A stretch of 64,000 bases of DNA from positions 5,952,001 through 6,016,000 of the forward strand of contig NZ_OY729424.1 in NCBI RefSeq assembly GCF_963422335.1, in the 5' to 3' direction. Made by a program: the position numbers and the translations under genes. The notes beneath the pieces were generated by a model. The model worked only from the letters and a program-made list of their open reading frames with translations, did no database searches and had not been told where the DNA came from. The stretch's first letter is position 1. Each line of letters opens with the position of its first letter. This DNA is from an uncultured Roseateles sp. (GTDB lineage Bacteria > Pseudomonadota > Gammaproteobacteria > Burkholderiales > Burkholderiaceae_C). This document shows positions 1 to 9,348 of this stretch, piece after piece.

Positions 1-501
1 GTTCGAGGTGGCCGGATTCGACAGCGCATAGCGCAGCTTGCCCGTGCGTGCCGCTGCGGCGATATCGCTCCAGGTCAGCCTGGCCTCGGGCCGGTCCCAG
101 CCGTATTTCTTCGCATCGCTTTCGCTGACTCCGACGGCAATCGGCGACAGCATGATCTTCTCCTGCAGCTTGACCCGCCCCTGGCCCTGCGGGCTGGACA
201 GCAGGTATTTGGCATTGGCGAACCAGGCCGCGTCGGCCTTGGCCTCGCCGTTGAGCACCGCCTCGGTGCTCTCCATCGTGCCGCCGAACTTGAAGCGCAG
301 ATTGACACCGGTGGCCTTCTTCACCATCTCCTCCAGCGGCTGCACATCACGCAGATCGCTGGTCGCCAAGACCCGGAACTCGGTTTCCGCCGCAGCCGGC
401 ACGGACACTGCCGCCGGTGCCTCGGGCGCCTTGTGATCCCGCTTGACCACGACATAGACCAGGGCCAGCGCCGCCACGACCATCCACCACTTGAACTTCA
501 T
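1..501 (-). CDS. Solute-binding-like envelope protein, 3' end outside window (partial)
   Basis: The first 167 codons are visible; the gene runs off the left edge. The ATG at 501 overlaps the stop of the upstream gene as ATGA. A membrane anchor or signal segment (residues about 5-20, WWMVVAALALVYVVV) precedes an Ala/Pro linker. The following domain has the look of a periplasmic solute-binding fold (FRVLATSDLRDVQPL, FGGTMESTEAVLNGEADAAW). Proteins of this kind in Burkholderiales often carry a C-terminal von Willebrand A domain, but that part is not in the window, so the full architecture is inferred. It resembles the product of the upstream gene in theme, and the two are probably translated together. 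No substrate can be named. Confidence 0.7.
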   Translation of the reverse strand, partial: MKFKWWMVVAALALVYVVVKRDHKAPEAPAAVSVPAAAETEFRVLATSDLRDVQPLEEMVKKATGVNLRFKFGGTMESTEAVLNGEAKADAAWFANAKYLLSSPQGQGRVKLQEKIMLSPIAVGVSESDAKKYGWDRPEARLTWSDIAAAARTGKLRYALSNPATSN

Positions 502-1628
502 TGCGCCATCTCCCTGGCCACCACGTCGATCATCTCCGCCATCAGCTCGAACGAGGGCGGGTCCACCACCTGGCTCAGGCGCGGCTCGACGGCCAGGCCG
601 GTGGGCTGCAGCGCGGCCATGAAACGCTGGGTGTCGGCAATGCGAAAACCGTATTCGACGGCGATGCCCTGCAGCTCGGCATCATTGGCCAGCAGCTCGC
701 CCAGCGCCTTGGCCCGCTCGTTCAGCGACACGAACACGACCTTGTTGACGATGGTGGGCTGCGGGTAGAGCAGCACCATGTCGGCGCTGACGCCCTTCTT
801 GGCCATGGCGTGGCTGACCAGCTGGTTCTCGTAGATGAAGGCCATCGGTGCCTTGCCCATGCCTATGGCGACATAGTCATCGAAGTTGCCGTTGACGTAG
901 TTCTCCTGATAGCCCTGGCGCTTGAACAGCTCGGCCAGCTTCAGCGCCGTTTGCTGGGCGGTGGCGCGGTCGGTGACCACATCGCCCAACAGTGCCTGGC
1001 TGGTCAGCGCCAGGTACATCGCGCCCGAGTTGCTGCGGCGCAGGTCGGTGGTGGACACCAGCACGCTGCGCGTGACCTCGTAGGCGGAGGCCTCCTTCAG
1101 GTCCTTCCACTTCTTCTTGGCCAGCATCAGCTCGGTCAGCCTGGCCATGTCCACGCCATAGACCTTGGGCGAGATCGCCTTGGCCAGGCCGTTGGCAACC
1201 AGGATGCGGGCGATCGGCTCCCAGGAGGCGATCACCATGGGCGTGTGGAAGGGCGAGACCTGGGCGGCATTGAGATTGGCCTTGCGCGCGGCGTCCACCA
1301 CCTGGTTGGCCGCCACCACGCCGGACGGAAACAGAAAGTCCTGCTCGGCACTGACCTTGGCCGCCATGTCACGGCTGCCGACCCGCTGCACGGCCACCGG
1401 CAGGCGCTTGGCGGCCAGCCGCTTGATGACGCGCTCGTCCTTGAAGTAAGCCTCGACGTCGAGCGAGATCAGGCCCTTCAGCACCACCGTGGAGGCGATC
1501 TGCGCCTGCTCCTGCTGCGCTGTCTGCTCCTGCTTCTGACCGCGCAGCGCAAAGAACAGGCTGCCGCCAAAACCTGCGGTCAGCGCAAGCGTGATCAACG
1601 CCCGCTTCGTCTTCGACAGTGCCGCCAT
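498..1628 (-). CDS. Solute-binding-like envelope protein of unknown substrate
   Basis: This 376-residue protein begins with a basic n-region and one hydrophobic segment (ALITLALTAGFGGSLFFAL), so it is exported or anchored by its N terminus. The rest has a periplasmic-binding-protein flavour: a short strand with LISLDVEAYF, then FLFPSGVVAANQVVDAAR, and a long C-terminal half with MAFIYENQLVSHAMAKKGVSADMVLLYPQP, as in extracellular solute-binding families. A good ribosome site (AGGGGCGAGG) stands before the ATG. It lies 69 bases after the exporter genes and overlaps the next gene by four bases. A function in sensing or capturing a ligand is an inference; no transporter partner specific to it is visible. 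Confidence 0.7.
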   Translation of the reverse strand: MAALSKTKRALITLALTAGFGGSLFFALRGQKQEQTAQQEQAQIASTVVLKGLISLDVEAYFKDERVIKRLAAKRLPVAVQRVGSRDMAAKVSAEQDFLFPSGVVAANQVVDAARKANLNAAQVSPFHTPMVIASWEPIARILVANGLAKAISPKVYGVDMARLTELMLAKKKWKDLKEASAYEVTRSVLVSTTDLRRSNSGAMYLALTSQALLGDVVTDRATAQQTALKLAELFKRQGYQENYVNGNFDDYVAIGMGKAPMAFIYENQLVSHAMAKKGVSADMVLLYPQPTIVNKVVFVSLNERAKALGELLANDAELQGIAVEYGFRIADTQRFMAALQPTGLAVEPRLSQVVDPPSFELMAEMIDVVAREMAQ

Positions 1629-1697
1629 GCCTCGCCCCTTTGTTCTATGTCTGCGCCGCTCAACTTGCGCGCAAATATAGACGCAAAAGCGATGGGG

Positions 1698-2903
<1,206 letters not shown>

Positions 2904-2908
2904 CTTGT

Positions 2909-5293
2909 TCACTCCCTCGTCTTCAAGGCGGCCACCATGTCGAGCCGGTCGATGCGCCGGCGCACCACCAGCGCGCTGGCCACACCGGCGGCCACCACGC
3001 ACAGGGCCGCACCCACATAGGTGCGGGCCCGTATCACCACCGGAAAAAAGAACTGGTCGGACTTCAGCAGCTCAGTGATGCCATGGGTCAGCAAGAGGCC
3101 CAGCAGCATGCCCAGCGGCAGTGCCACGGCGATGACGATGGCCAGCTCGCCCAGCAGCAGGCCCGAGACCTCGGCCCGGGTGAAGCCCAGCACGCGCAGG
3201 CTGGCCAGTTCCCAGGCCCGCTCCGACAGCGCGATGCGCGCGTTGTTGTAGACCACGCCCACGGCGATGACGCTGGCAAAAATCGTCAGGATGCTGCTCA
3301 TGATGCGCACATTGCGGGCGCTGATCTCCTCCATATTGCGCAGCATCGTCGCCTTGCTCCAGGCCCCGGCCACACGCGGCATGGCCTTGCTGGCCTCCAG
3401 CACGCGCGCCTCGCCGCCGGGCTGCACAGCCAGCACATAGCCGGTGGCCACGTCTCCATCACCCAACGCAAGATTCAGCGCCTCGCGGTCCATGTAGGCG
3501 TTCAGACCCATCATCTCGCGCACGGTGGCGCCCACAGGCAAGGTCAGCGTGCGCTCCCGTCCCTCCATCACCTCGACCTGGACCCGGTCTCCGACACGCA
3601 GGCCCAGCTTGTCGGCCAGCCGGTCGGTCAGTACCAGGCCGCGGCCGTCGAGCAGGATCTCGTGGCGGTCCACATCGATCACGCGGTAGAGGTCGGGCCT
3701 AGCCGCATAGCCACGTATCATGCTGCGCTCGCGGCGGTGGCCATTGATGAAGGTGACGGGCACGAAGCGCGTCGCCTCCACACTGTTCACACCCGGCAGC
3801 CGGGCGACTTCGTGGCGCACGTTGTCCTGCACCGGCTCGGCCGTCCACAGCGTGACATCGCCGCGCAGGCCCAGGGTCAGCTGGGTGTCCAGCACCACGT
3901 CCATCGCATCGCGGATGTAATTGCCCATGATGACGATGGCCAGCGCCGCGGCCACGCCGCCGATGGCCAGCAACGTGCGCAGCGGCCGACGCTCCATATT
4001 GCGCAGAATCATGCGCAGGGCCGGCGCCATGCGCTGGACGCCCAGCCGCTCCAGCAGCGTGCGACGATAGTTCCCAGGGGCCGGCGGCCGCATCGCCTCG
4101 GCCGGCGGCAGCCGCACCGTGGCCAGAATGGCATTCAAGGTGCCCGCCACGGCCGTTGCCACGGTGACACCGGCACTCAGCACCAGCAGCCAGGGCGCGA
4201 TGCGGTGCTCCAGCCGGGGGAAGTGGAAGAACTCGGCATACAGCTTGCTGAGCTGACCACCCAGCCAATCACCCACCAGCAGCCCCAGGCCCAGGCCCAG
4301 CGCCACGATCAGCAGCACCAGCTTCAGGTAGTGCCCGGCGATGGTGGCATTCGGGTAGCCCAGGGCCTTCAGCGCGGCAATCTGTTCGCGCTGCGTGGAC
4401 ACCAGCCGCGCCACGACCACGTTCAGCAAAAAGGCGGCCACGGCGAGAAAGATCGCCGGCAGCACGGTGCCCAGCACGCGCTGCTCCTTGATCTCGTTGT
4501 CCAGCATCGCGTGCGAGGTCTGCTCATCGCGGCCATGGGCCTCGCGCCCGCCGTAGGGCGACAGCAGCGCCGCCACGCCGGCTATCGCGGCCTGCTCCGA
4601 GGCACCCGGTGCCAGCTTGAAAGCCGCCCGGTTGAAGGCACCCTGCATGTCGTAGGCCGCAGCCAGCGCCTCCCGATCGACCCAGAACACGCCGAAGCCG
4701 CGCGCATCAGGCATGCCCCACAGGCCGGCAAAGATGAACTCGGGCGACAGCGCGGTACCGACGACGACCAGCCCGCGCTGCTTGCCGTTGATCAGCGCAT
4801 TCAGCCGCGCGCCGGGCTTGAGCTGGCGGGCCTGGGCAAAGCCCTCGGACACCAGCACCTCCAGCGTGCCATCGGAGCGCGCCGCGCTGCCGCCCTCCTG
4901 CGCACCGGCCAGCGCGCGGCCGCTGCTGACGGTGACCAGATTCATCCGTGCCGGAGCGCGCCAGTCCACGCCGATCAGCTGGCCGATGATGGGATCGGCC
5001 AGGCCCGGCAGCTCGACGCGCACCACCTGTTCCAAGGTCGTCTGCACATCGGCCACGCCCGGCACGGCGCGCAATTGCTCGGTCAGCGCCAGCGGCGCAC
5101 GCTTGAGGCCGGCAAACACATCGGCAAAGCGGCCGCTGGCATAGAAGCGGTCACGCGCCAGCGCCAGCGAATCGACCGCCGACAGGCTGGTGATGAAACC
5201 GCCGATGCCGCTGGCCACCACCAGGGCAATCGTCAGCGCCTGGCTCCACATGCGGCGCAGATCGCGCAGCAGTTTGCGGTCAAGGGCCCTCAT
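2909..5293 (-). CDS. FtsX/LolE-type ABC transporter permease
   Basis: This 794-residue protein has the large duplicated FtsX-type layout. An N-terminal transmembrane segment (residues about 17-36) is followed by a periplasmic domain of about 230 residues. A group of membrane segments lies at about 265-400, a second periplasmic domain after that, and a final group at about 668-790 (IMSSILTIFASVIAVGVVY, LLLGELAIVIAVALPLG). This size fits the DevC/YbbP-like exporters rather than the 400-residue MacB/LolC form. It is placed between the ATPase (six bases upstream) and the HlyD-type adaptor (five bases downstream). It should couple ATP hydrolysis to envelope export or mechanotransmission; the substrate is not visible. 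Confidence 0.88.
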   Translation of the reverse strand: MRALDRKLLRDLRRMWSQALTIALVVASGIGGFITSLSAVDSLALARDRFYASGRFADVFAGLKRAPLALTEQLRAVPGVADVQTTLEQVVRVELPGLADPIIGQLIGVDWRAPARMNLVTVSSGRALAGAQEGGSAARSDGTLEVLVSEGFAQARQLKPGARLNALINGKQRGLVVVGTALSPEFIFAGLWGMPDARGFGVFWVDREALAAAYDMQGAFNRAAFKLAPGASEQAAIAGVAALLSPYGGREAHGRDEQTSHAMLDNEIKEQRVLGTVLPAIFLAVAAFLLNVVVARLVSTQREQIAALKALGYPNATIAGHYLKLVLLIVALGLGLGLLVGDWLGGQLSKLYAEFFHFPRLEHRIAPWLLVLSAGVTVATAVAGTLNAILATVRLPPAEAMRPPAPGNYRRTLLERLGVQRMAPALRMILRNMERRPLRTLLAIGGVAAALAIVIMGNYIRDAMDVVLDTQLTLGLRGDVTLWTAEPVQDNVRHEVARLPGVNSVEATRFVPVTFINGHRRERSMIRGYAARPDLYRVIDVDRHEILLDGRGLVLTDRLADKLGLRVGDRVQVEVMEGRERTLTLPVGATVREMMGLNAYMDREALNLALGDGDVATGYVLAVQPGGEARVLEASKAMPRVAGAWSKATMLRNMEEISARNVRIMSSILTIFASVIAVGVVYNNARIALSERAWELASLRVLGFTRAEVSGLLLGELAIVIAVALPLGMLLGLLLTHGITELLKSDQFFFPVVIRARTYVGAALCVVAAGVASALVVRRRIDRLDMVAALKTRE

Positions 5294-5299
5294 GTCACT

Positions 5300-6025
5300 T
5301 CACCATGTGAGTTCAGAAGGGTCGAGCTTGTGCGCATTCGTCTCGATGCGCAGGATCTTGCCGTCGCCCAGATAGACGACCCGATCGGCCATGCCGGCAA
5401 TCGCCGCGTTGTGCGTGATGACGATGGCCGTGGTGCCGATCTCCTTGTTGATGCGTGCAATCACCTCCAGCACCAGCTTGCCGGTCTGGTAGTCCAGCGC
5501 GCCGGTGGGCTCGTCGCACAGCAGCACGTCGGGCCGCTTGACGATGGCCCGCGCAATCGCCACACGCTGCTGCTCGCCGCCCGACAGCTGGGCCGGAAAG
5601 TGGTCGCGCCGCGGCGTCAGGCCGACGCGGTCAATGGCCTCATCGACAGGCATCGGGTCGCTGGCGATATCGGTCACCAGCGCGATGTTCTCGCGCACCG
5701 TCAGGCTGGGAATCAGGTTGTAGAACTGGAACACGAAGCCCACATGCTCGCGGCGGTAGGCGGTCAGCTCCGGCTCGGTGGCGGCACTCAAGTCCTGGTC
5801 GCCGAACATCACCTGGCCGCTGCTGGGCACGTCCAGCCCGCCGAGGATGTTCAGCAGCGTGGATTTGCCGCTGCCCGAGGGCCCCAGCAGCACGATGAAC
5901 TCGCCCCGCGCGATCTCCATGTCGACATCGCGCAGCGCCTTGACCTCGACCTCGCCCTCGCCGTAGGTCTTGGTGAGGCCATGGGCGCGGAACACGGGCG
6001 CCGCCGCGACCGCCGGCTCACTCAT
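5300..6025 (-). CDS. ABC transporter ATP-binding protein (MacB/LolD family)
   Basis: This 241-residue ATPase shows Walker A (GPSGSGKST), Q-loop (FVFQFYNLIP), the ABC signature (LSGGEQQRVAIARAI), Walker B with catalytic Glu (VLLCDEPTGALD) and the switch His (VITHN). The residues FYNLIP and TGALD are typical of the FtsX-coupled LolD/MacB group. I chose the ATG at 6025, which overlaps the end of cbpM by eight bases; a GTG 12 bases further up is possible. It pairs with the permease that follows six bases later. The N-terminal 10 residues are Ala-rich and not part of the fold. Confidence 0.9.
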   Translation of the reverse strand: MSEPAVAAAPVFRAHGLTKTYGEGEVEVKALRDVDMEIARGEFIVLLGPSGSGKSTLLNILGGLDVPSSGQVMFGDQDLSAATEPELTAYRREHVGFVFQFYNLIPSLTVRENIALVTDIASDPMPVDEAIDRVGLTPRRDHFPAQLSGGEQQRVAIARAIVKRPDVLLCDEPTGALDYQTGKLVLEVIARINKEIGTTAIVITHNAAIAGMADRVVYLGDGKILRIETNAHKLDPSELTW

Positions 6026-6332
6026 CAAGGCCGGCACGCCGCAGCCGCGATCTCAGCGCCTCGATCTCGTCCAGCAGATCAAGCACCAGGGCAGTGGCCG
6101 CCGGGCTCAGCTCCAGGTCGCGTGCCAGGCGCAGGGCCGCATGGGCGCGGCGCAGCGAGGGGCCGGCAAAGCGCCAGTCCTCGGGGCCACTGCCCGCGGG
6201 CTCGAGCACACCCTCCTCGACCAGCGCCATCAATTGCTCCACCTCGGCGCTGCAGGCCCGGCATAACTCCACCAGGCTGAAATGCAAGGTCTGTTCGACG
6301 ATCACACCCTGCACAACCAGTGCTGTGCTCAT
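6018..6332 (-). CDS. cbpM: Chaperone modulator CbpM
   Basis: CbpM is a small MerR-like helix-turn-helix protein that binds the J domain of CbpA and blocks both its DnaK co-chaperone action and its DNA binding. This one has 104 residues, the usual family length. It shows FSLVELCRACSAEVEQLMALVEEGVLEP at the N terminus and an Ala/Leu-rich C-terminal helix ending in DEIEALRSRLR. The start overlaps the cbpA stop as ATGA. Unusually, its 3' end also overlaps the ATPase gene of an exporter, so the co-chaperone pair and the exporter are likely read from one message. Confidence 0.88.
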   Translation of the reverse strand: MSTALVVQGVIVEQTLHFSLVELCRACSAEVEQLMALVEEGVLEPAGSGPEDWRFAGPSLRRAHAALRLARDLELSPAATALVLDLLDEIEALRSRLRRAGLDE

Positions 6333-7276
6333 GATGCTGCCTCCACACGCGGGTTGAACTGCTGGAAGCCACTGGCCAGCTCGGCATAGGCCTGCTTGGC
6401 GGCGTCGGTGTCAGCGGCCGGCAACACGATCGTCAACACCGCATACAGATCGCCCGGCGGCTCACCGGGCAGGCCCCGGCCCTTGAGCCGCAGCTTGCGG
6501 CCGGCCGCCGAGCCGGGCGGAATCGTCAGTTCGACCCCGCCCGTCGGCGTGGGCGCGCTCACCGTCGCGCCCAGCGCGGCCTCCCAGGGCGCCAGCGGCA
6601 GGTCGAAATAGACGTCACGGCCATCGGCGCGGAAGATGGCGTGGGGCTTGAACACGATCTCCAGATACAGGTCACCGGCCGGGCCCTCTCCCTGGCCCGG
6701 GCCGCCCTGCCCCGCCAGCCGCAGGTGCTGGCCGGCGCGCACCCCCTTCGGGATAGCCACCTCGACCTTGCGCTCCTGCATGGCGACACGGCCCTGCGCA
6801 TCTGCCACCGGCATGCGCAGGGTGACGGTGCGGGTGGCGCCGGTGAAGGCATCCTCCAGCGCAATCTGCACCTTGGCATGGTGGTCGCCGCCGGGTGCGT
6901 GGGTCGCCCCGCGCGGGCCACGGACGCCACCGGCCTGGCGGCCGAACAGCGCCTCGAAGAAGTCGCTGTGATCCATGCCAGCACCCATGCCGCCATCCTT
7001 GCCGCTGAACTCGAACCCGCTGCTCCAGCCCGGCGGCGGCGCAAAATCCTGCCCGCCGGTTGGGCCGCGGCCCACCGCGTCGTAGGCCGCCCGCTTTTCC
7101 GGGTCATGCAGCGCCTCGTAGGCCTCCGCCACCTCCTTGAACCGCGCCTCGGCCTGTGGCTCCTTGCTGACGTCCGGATGGTATTTGCGCGCCAGCTTGC
7201 GATAGGCCCGCTTGATCTCGTCCTGGCTCGCGCTGCGCTCCAGGCCCAGCGTGGCGTAGTAGTCCTTGAACTCCAT
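6329..7276 (-). CDS. cbpA: Curved DNA-binding protein CbpA (DnaJ-type co-chaperone)
   Basis: CbpA is a DnaJ homologue that works with DnaK and also binds curved DNA, mainly in stationary phase. The 315-residue protein starts with a J domain at residues 1-70 (MEFKDYYATLGLE, HPD at about 33-35, then AYEALHDPEKRAAYD). A Gly-rich linker and two C-terminal beta domains follow (VEVAIPKGVRAGQHLRLAGQG, VELTIPPGSAAGRKLRLKGRG). It lacks the DnaJ zinc finger, as expected for CbpA. The ATG at 7276 gives the canonical J-domain start; a longer frame would add 52 residues unlike the family. It heads the minus-strand run into cbpM and an ABC exporter. Confidence 0.93.
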   Translation of the reverse strand: MEFKDYYATLGLERSASQDEIKRAYRKLARKYHPDVSKEPQAEARFKEVAEAYEALHDPEKRAAYDAVGRGPTGGQDFAPPPGWSSGFEFSGKDGGMGAGMDHSDFFEALFGRQAGGVRGPRGATHAPGGDHHAKVQIALEDAFTGATRTVTLRMPVADAQGRVAMQERKVEVAIPKGVRAGQHLRLAGQGGPGQGEGPAGDLYLEIVFKPHAIFRADGRDVYFDLPLAPWEAALGATVSAPTPTGGVELTIPPGSAAGRKLRLKGRGLPGEPPGDLYAVLTIVLPAADTDAAKQAYAELASGFQQFNPRVEAAS

Positions 7277-7388
7277 GGGGCGTTCCGATGCTTGACGTTT
7301 GGCTGATGACGGTACGCCGCCACGGGGGCCAGGGGCTTGCGTTTGATCAAGCGGCGCCCCACGGGCGAAACGTAGTGTGTTGATGTCC

Positions 7389-7421
7389 GGCCCGGATACA
7401 CAGGCGTACATATTCCGGGCC
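7389..7421. repeat. Inverted repeat between cbpA and the first redoxin gene
   Basis: GGCCCGGA and TCCGGGCC form perfect 8-base arms with a 17-base spacer, in the 168-base gap between divergent genes. It could be an operator or a hairpin in the 5' region of either transcript. No clear -35/-10 pair was recognised next to it. Confidence 0.45.
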
Positions 7422-7444
7422 AATCGGGGCAAGCGCGGCCAAGA

Positions 7445-8047
7445 ATGCGTTCATTCGCATCCACCAAGGCCCCGCTGGGCCGCATCGCCATGAGCATCCG
7501 AACCAATGCGCTGCTGTTCGTCGCCGTCGTCGCCGCCTCGGTGACCGCCATCACCGTGGCCTCGCCGCCGCCTGAAGACCGGGTGGCCGCCGACGCCCGG
7601 CCGGTGCCGGAGTTTCGCGGTGTCGACAACTGGTTCAACTCCCCACCATTGAAGCTGGACGAGCTGCGCGGCAAGGTGGTGCTGGTCGATTTCTGGACCT
7701 ACACCTGCAGCAACTGCCTCAACCATCTGCCCTACGTCAAGCAGTGGCACGAGAAGTACCAGGACAGGGGCCTGGTCGTGGTGGGTGTGCACACACCCGA
7801 GTTCGCGTTCGAGAAGTCGGCGCAGAACGTCCAGGATGCGATCAAGCGCCTGCAGATCAAGCACGCGGTTGCCCAGGACAATGGCTATGCCACCTGGAAG
7901 TCCTTCAAGAATATGTACTGGCCGGCGGTCTATCTGATCGACAAGCAGGGGCGCATCGTCTATTCGCACTATGGCGAGGGCAGCTATGGCGAGACGGAGA
8001 AGAGGATTCAGGCGCTGCTGGCAGAGCCGGCCGCTGCGGTGCGTTGA
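7445..8047 (+). CDS. Thioredoxin-like redoxin of the DipZ/TlpA type
   Basis: This 200-residue periplasmic redoxin has one N-terminal hydrophobic anchor (ALLFVAVVAASVTAITVA). Its thioredoxin fold has the active site FWTYTCSNC (Cys88 and Cys91), followed by LPYVKQWHEKY, VGVHTPEFAFEK and the cis-Pro strand YWPAVYLIDKQG. These match the thioredoxin domain at the C terminus of DipZ proteins, here without the DsbD-like membrane part. A second start at 7490 would give a more standard signal peptide; neither has a strong ribosome site. The paralogue at 10683-11732 shares the same motifs. The likely role is thiol-disulfide exchange in the periplasm; its electron donor is not in the window. Confidence 0.85.
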   Translation: MRSFASTKAPLGRIAMSIRTNALLFVAVVAASVTAITVASPPPEDRVAADARPVPEFRGVDNWFNSPPLKLDELRGKVVLVDFWTYTCSNCLNHLPYVKQWHEKYQDRGLVVVGVHTPEFAFEKSAQNVQDAIKRLQIKHAVAQDNGYATWKSFKNMYWPAVYLIDKQGRIVYSHYGEGSYGETEKRIQALLAEPAAAVR

Positions 8048-8160
8048 CACGCGCTGAAGCCGAATCCTTCCGGTGCGGCGCCACAGTGCCTCCGCGCAGG
8101 TGCAGCCCCGCCGGCCGACGGGCGCCTGTGGGGGGCTGAGGAGCGCAGCGGCTTGGGCCA

Positions 8161-8176
8161 GCACGCGCAAGCGTGC
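8161..8176. repeat. Short hairpin with GCAA tetraloop
   Basis: GCACGC and GCGTGC pair perfectly around GCAA, a GNRA-type loop when read as plus-strand RNA. It lies in the convergent gap after the redoxin gene and has no U-run, so it is not a standard intrinsic terminator. Confidence 0.5.
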
Positions 8177-8273
8177 GGATCAAAAACTGACTGGGCGCGA
8201 TTGTCCGAACGTAGTGAGCGAAGCGAACGGCGTGAGTTTTGCGCCCGGCCCAAGGCGAGAGCACCGCAAGGCA

Positions 8274-8300
8274 GTTGAGCCGGCCACAGGTCGGCTCAAC
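8274..8300. terminator. Strong symmetric hairpin in convergent gap, possible terminator
   Basis: GTTGAGCCGGCC pairs with GGTCGGCTCAAC through 12 base pairs including one G-U, with an ACA loop. It sits between two genes that end toward each other, where a bidirectional transcription stop is expected. No T-run follows on either strand, so terminator function is inferred from place and strength only. Confidence 0.4.
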
Positions 8301-8362
8301 CCCCACACTGAAGCCCGGCGGCTGGCGGGGCTGCGCCTGCGCCGCCACCCAAAGCCGGAACC

Positions 8363-9103
8363 TCAGTCGACAGCCTCGACGGCAGAGGCAAACACATACC
8401 CCTCGCTGCGCACCGTCTTGATGTAGCGCGGCTCGCGCGCGTCGTCGCGCAGGCGCTGGCGCAGGCGGCTGACGAGCAGATCGATCGAGCGCTCGAACAG
8501 CTCGGCGTCGCGGCCCTGGGTCAGGCCCAGCAGCTGGTCGCGGCTCAGCACCTTTTGCGGATGATCGAGAAACACGCGCAGCAAACGGTACTCGGCGCCG
8601 CTGAGGGCGACCTGCAGGCCGCTGTCGTCCAGCAGGTGACGGGCGGCGGTGTCCACCCGCCAATCGCCGAAGTGCAGCACCTGCGCGCCATCGGTCGTGC
8701 GCATATTCGGCGGCAGCATGCGGGTGCGGCGCAGCACGGCGCGGATGCGGGCCAGCAGCTCGCGGGCGGCAAAGGGTTTGACCAGATAGTCGTCCGCGCC
8801 CATCTCCAGGCCGAGGATGCGGTCGGCCTCCTCGCCGCGGGCGGTCAGCATCAGGATGGGCGTGGCCTTGTGCTTGCCGCTGCGCAAGTCGCGGCACAAG
8901 CTCAGCCCGTCTTCGCCCGGCAGCATCAGGTCGAGAATGATCAGATCGAACGGCCCCGACTCCTCCAGCGCCGCGCGCATATGCCGGCCGGTGGGCACGG
9001 CCACCACGCGCAGGCCGTTCTTGACCAGATAGGCACTGAGCAACTCGCGTATGCCGCGGTCGTCATCGACGATGAGGACGTGATCGGTGGTGTTGGGCGT
9101 CAT
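8363..9103 (-). CDS. OmpR-family response regulator
   Basis: This 246-residue DNA-binding regulator has a receiver domain with the acidic pocket (VDDD at 12-15), the phosphoacceptor Asp58 (IILDLMLPGEDG), Thr in LTARGEE and Lys in YLVKPF. A winged-helix domain follows, with LSGAEYRLLRVFLDH and the recognition-wing end YIKTVRSEGYVFA. It faces away from the histidine kinase gene across a 245-base gap, so the pair is divergent but almost surely a cognate system. The kinase is next to a redoxin gene, and another redoxin lies just beyond this regulator, so redox or envelope-stress control is a fair guess. Confidence 0.92.
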   Translation of the reverse strand: MTPNTTDHVLIVDDDRGIRELLSAYLVKNGLRVVAVPTGRHMRAALEESGPFDLIILDLMLPGEDGLSLCRDLRSGKHKATPILMLTARGEEADRILGLEMGADDYLVKPFAARELLARIRAVLRRTRMLPPNMRTTDGAQVLHFGDWRVDTAARHLLDDSGLQVALSGAEYRLLRVFLDHPQKVLSRDQLLGLTQGRDAELFERSIDLLVSRLRQRLRDDAREPRYIKTVRSEGYVFASAVEAVD

Positions 9104-9348
9104 GGCCGCAATGTAGCGCCGTCACGGCAATGGCGCCCTGGGTTTGTATGCCCATGTATCTGGCAGGGCAGGCGCACACAGCGGCAGGCAATTCCGCTGT
9201 CGGCCGACACATAGCGGATACAGGCAGCCGCTGTAATGGCGACATCGCCACCCGCCCCTTGACCAGGAACGACCACGATCCTGCAGCTTGAGTTCGTGCC
9301 AGCCTGACAAGGCCTATAAACGCACCCATATCACCGCCGCGAGCCGCC
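9104..9348. promoter_or_regulatory. Divergent control region between response regulator and kinase
   Basis: The 245 bases between the start codons of two divergent regulatory genes must hold both promoters. No -35/-10 pair was clear enough to mark. Confidence 0.4.

Larger units (their letters stand above)
8048..8362. other. Convergent intergenic region with several hairpins, no gene seen
   Basis: This 315-base gap between a plus-strand redoxin and a minus-strand response regulator holds no convincing reading frame. It contains GCACGC-GCAA-GCGTGC (8161-8176), a 12-pair hairpin at 8274-8300, and distant GGGCGC and GCGCCC arms around 8194 and 8241. The composition, with phrases such as GTAGTGAGCGAAGCGAACGG, looks like a dispersed non-coding repeat rather than decayed coding DNA. 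Whether other copies exist in the genome cannot be told from here. Confidence 0.5.

Noticed and set aside
7277..7444. Heat-shock sigma-32 promoter for cbpA
   Set aside because: A CTTGATC and CCCC stretch is present but the spacing does not fit the 13-14 bases expected.
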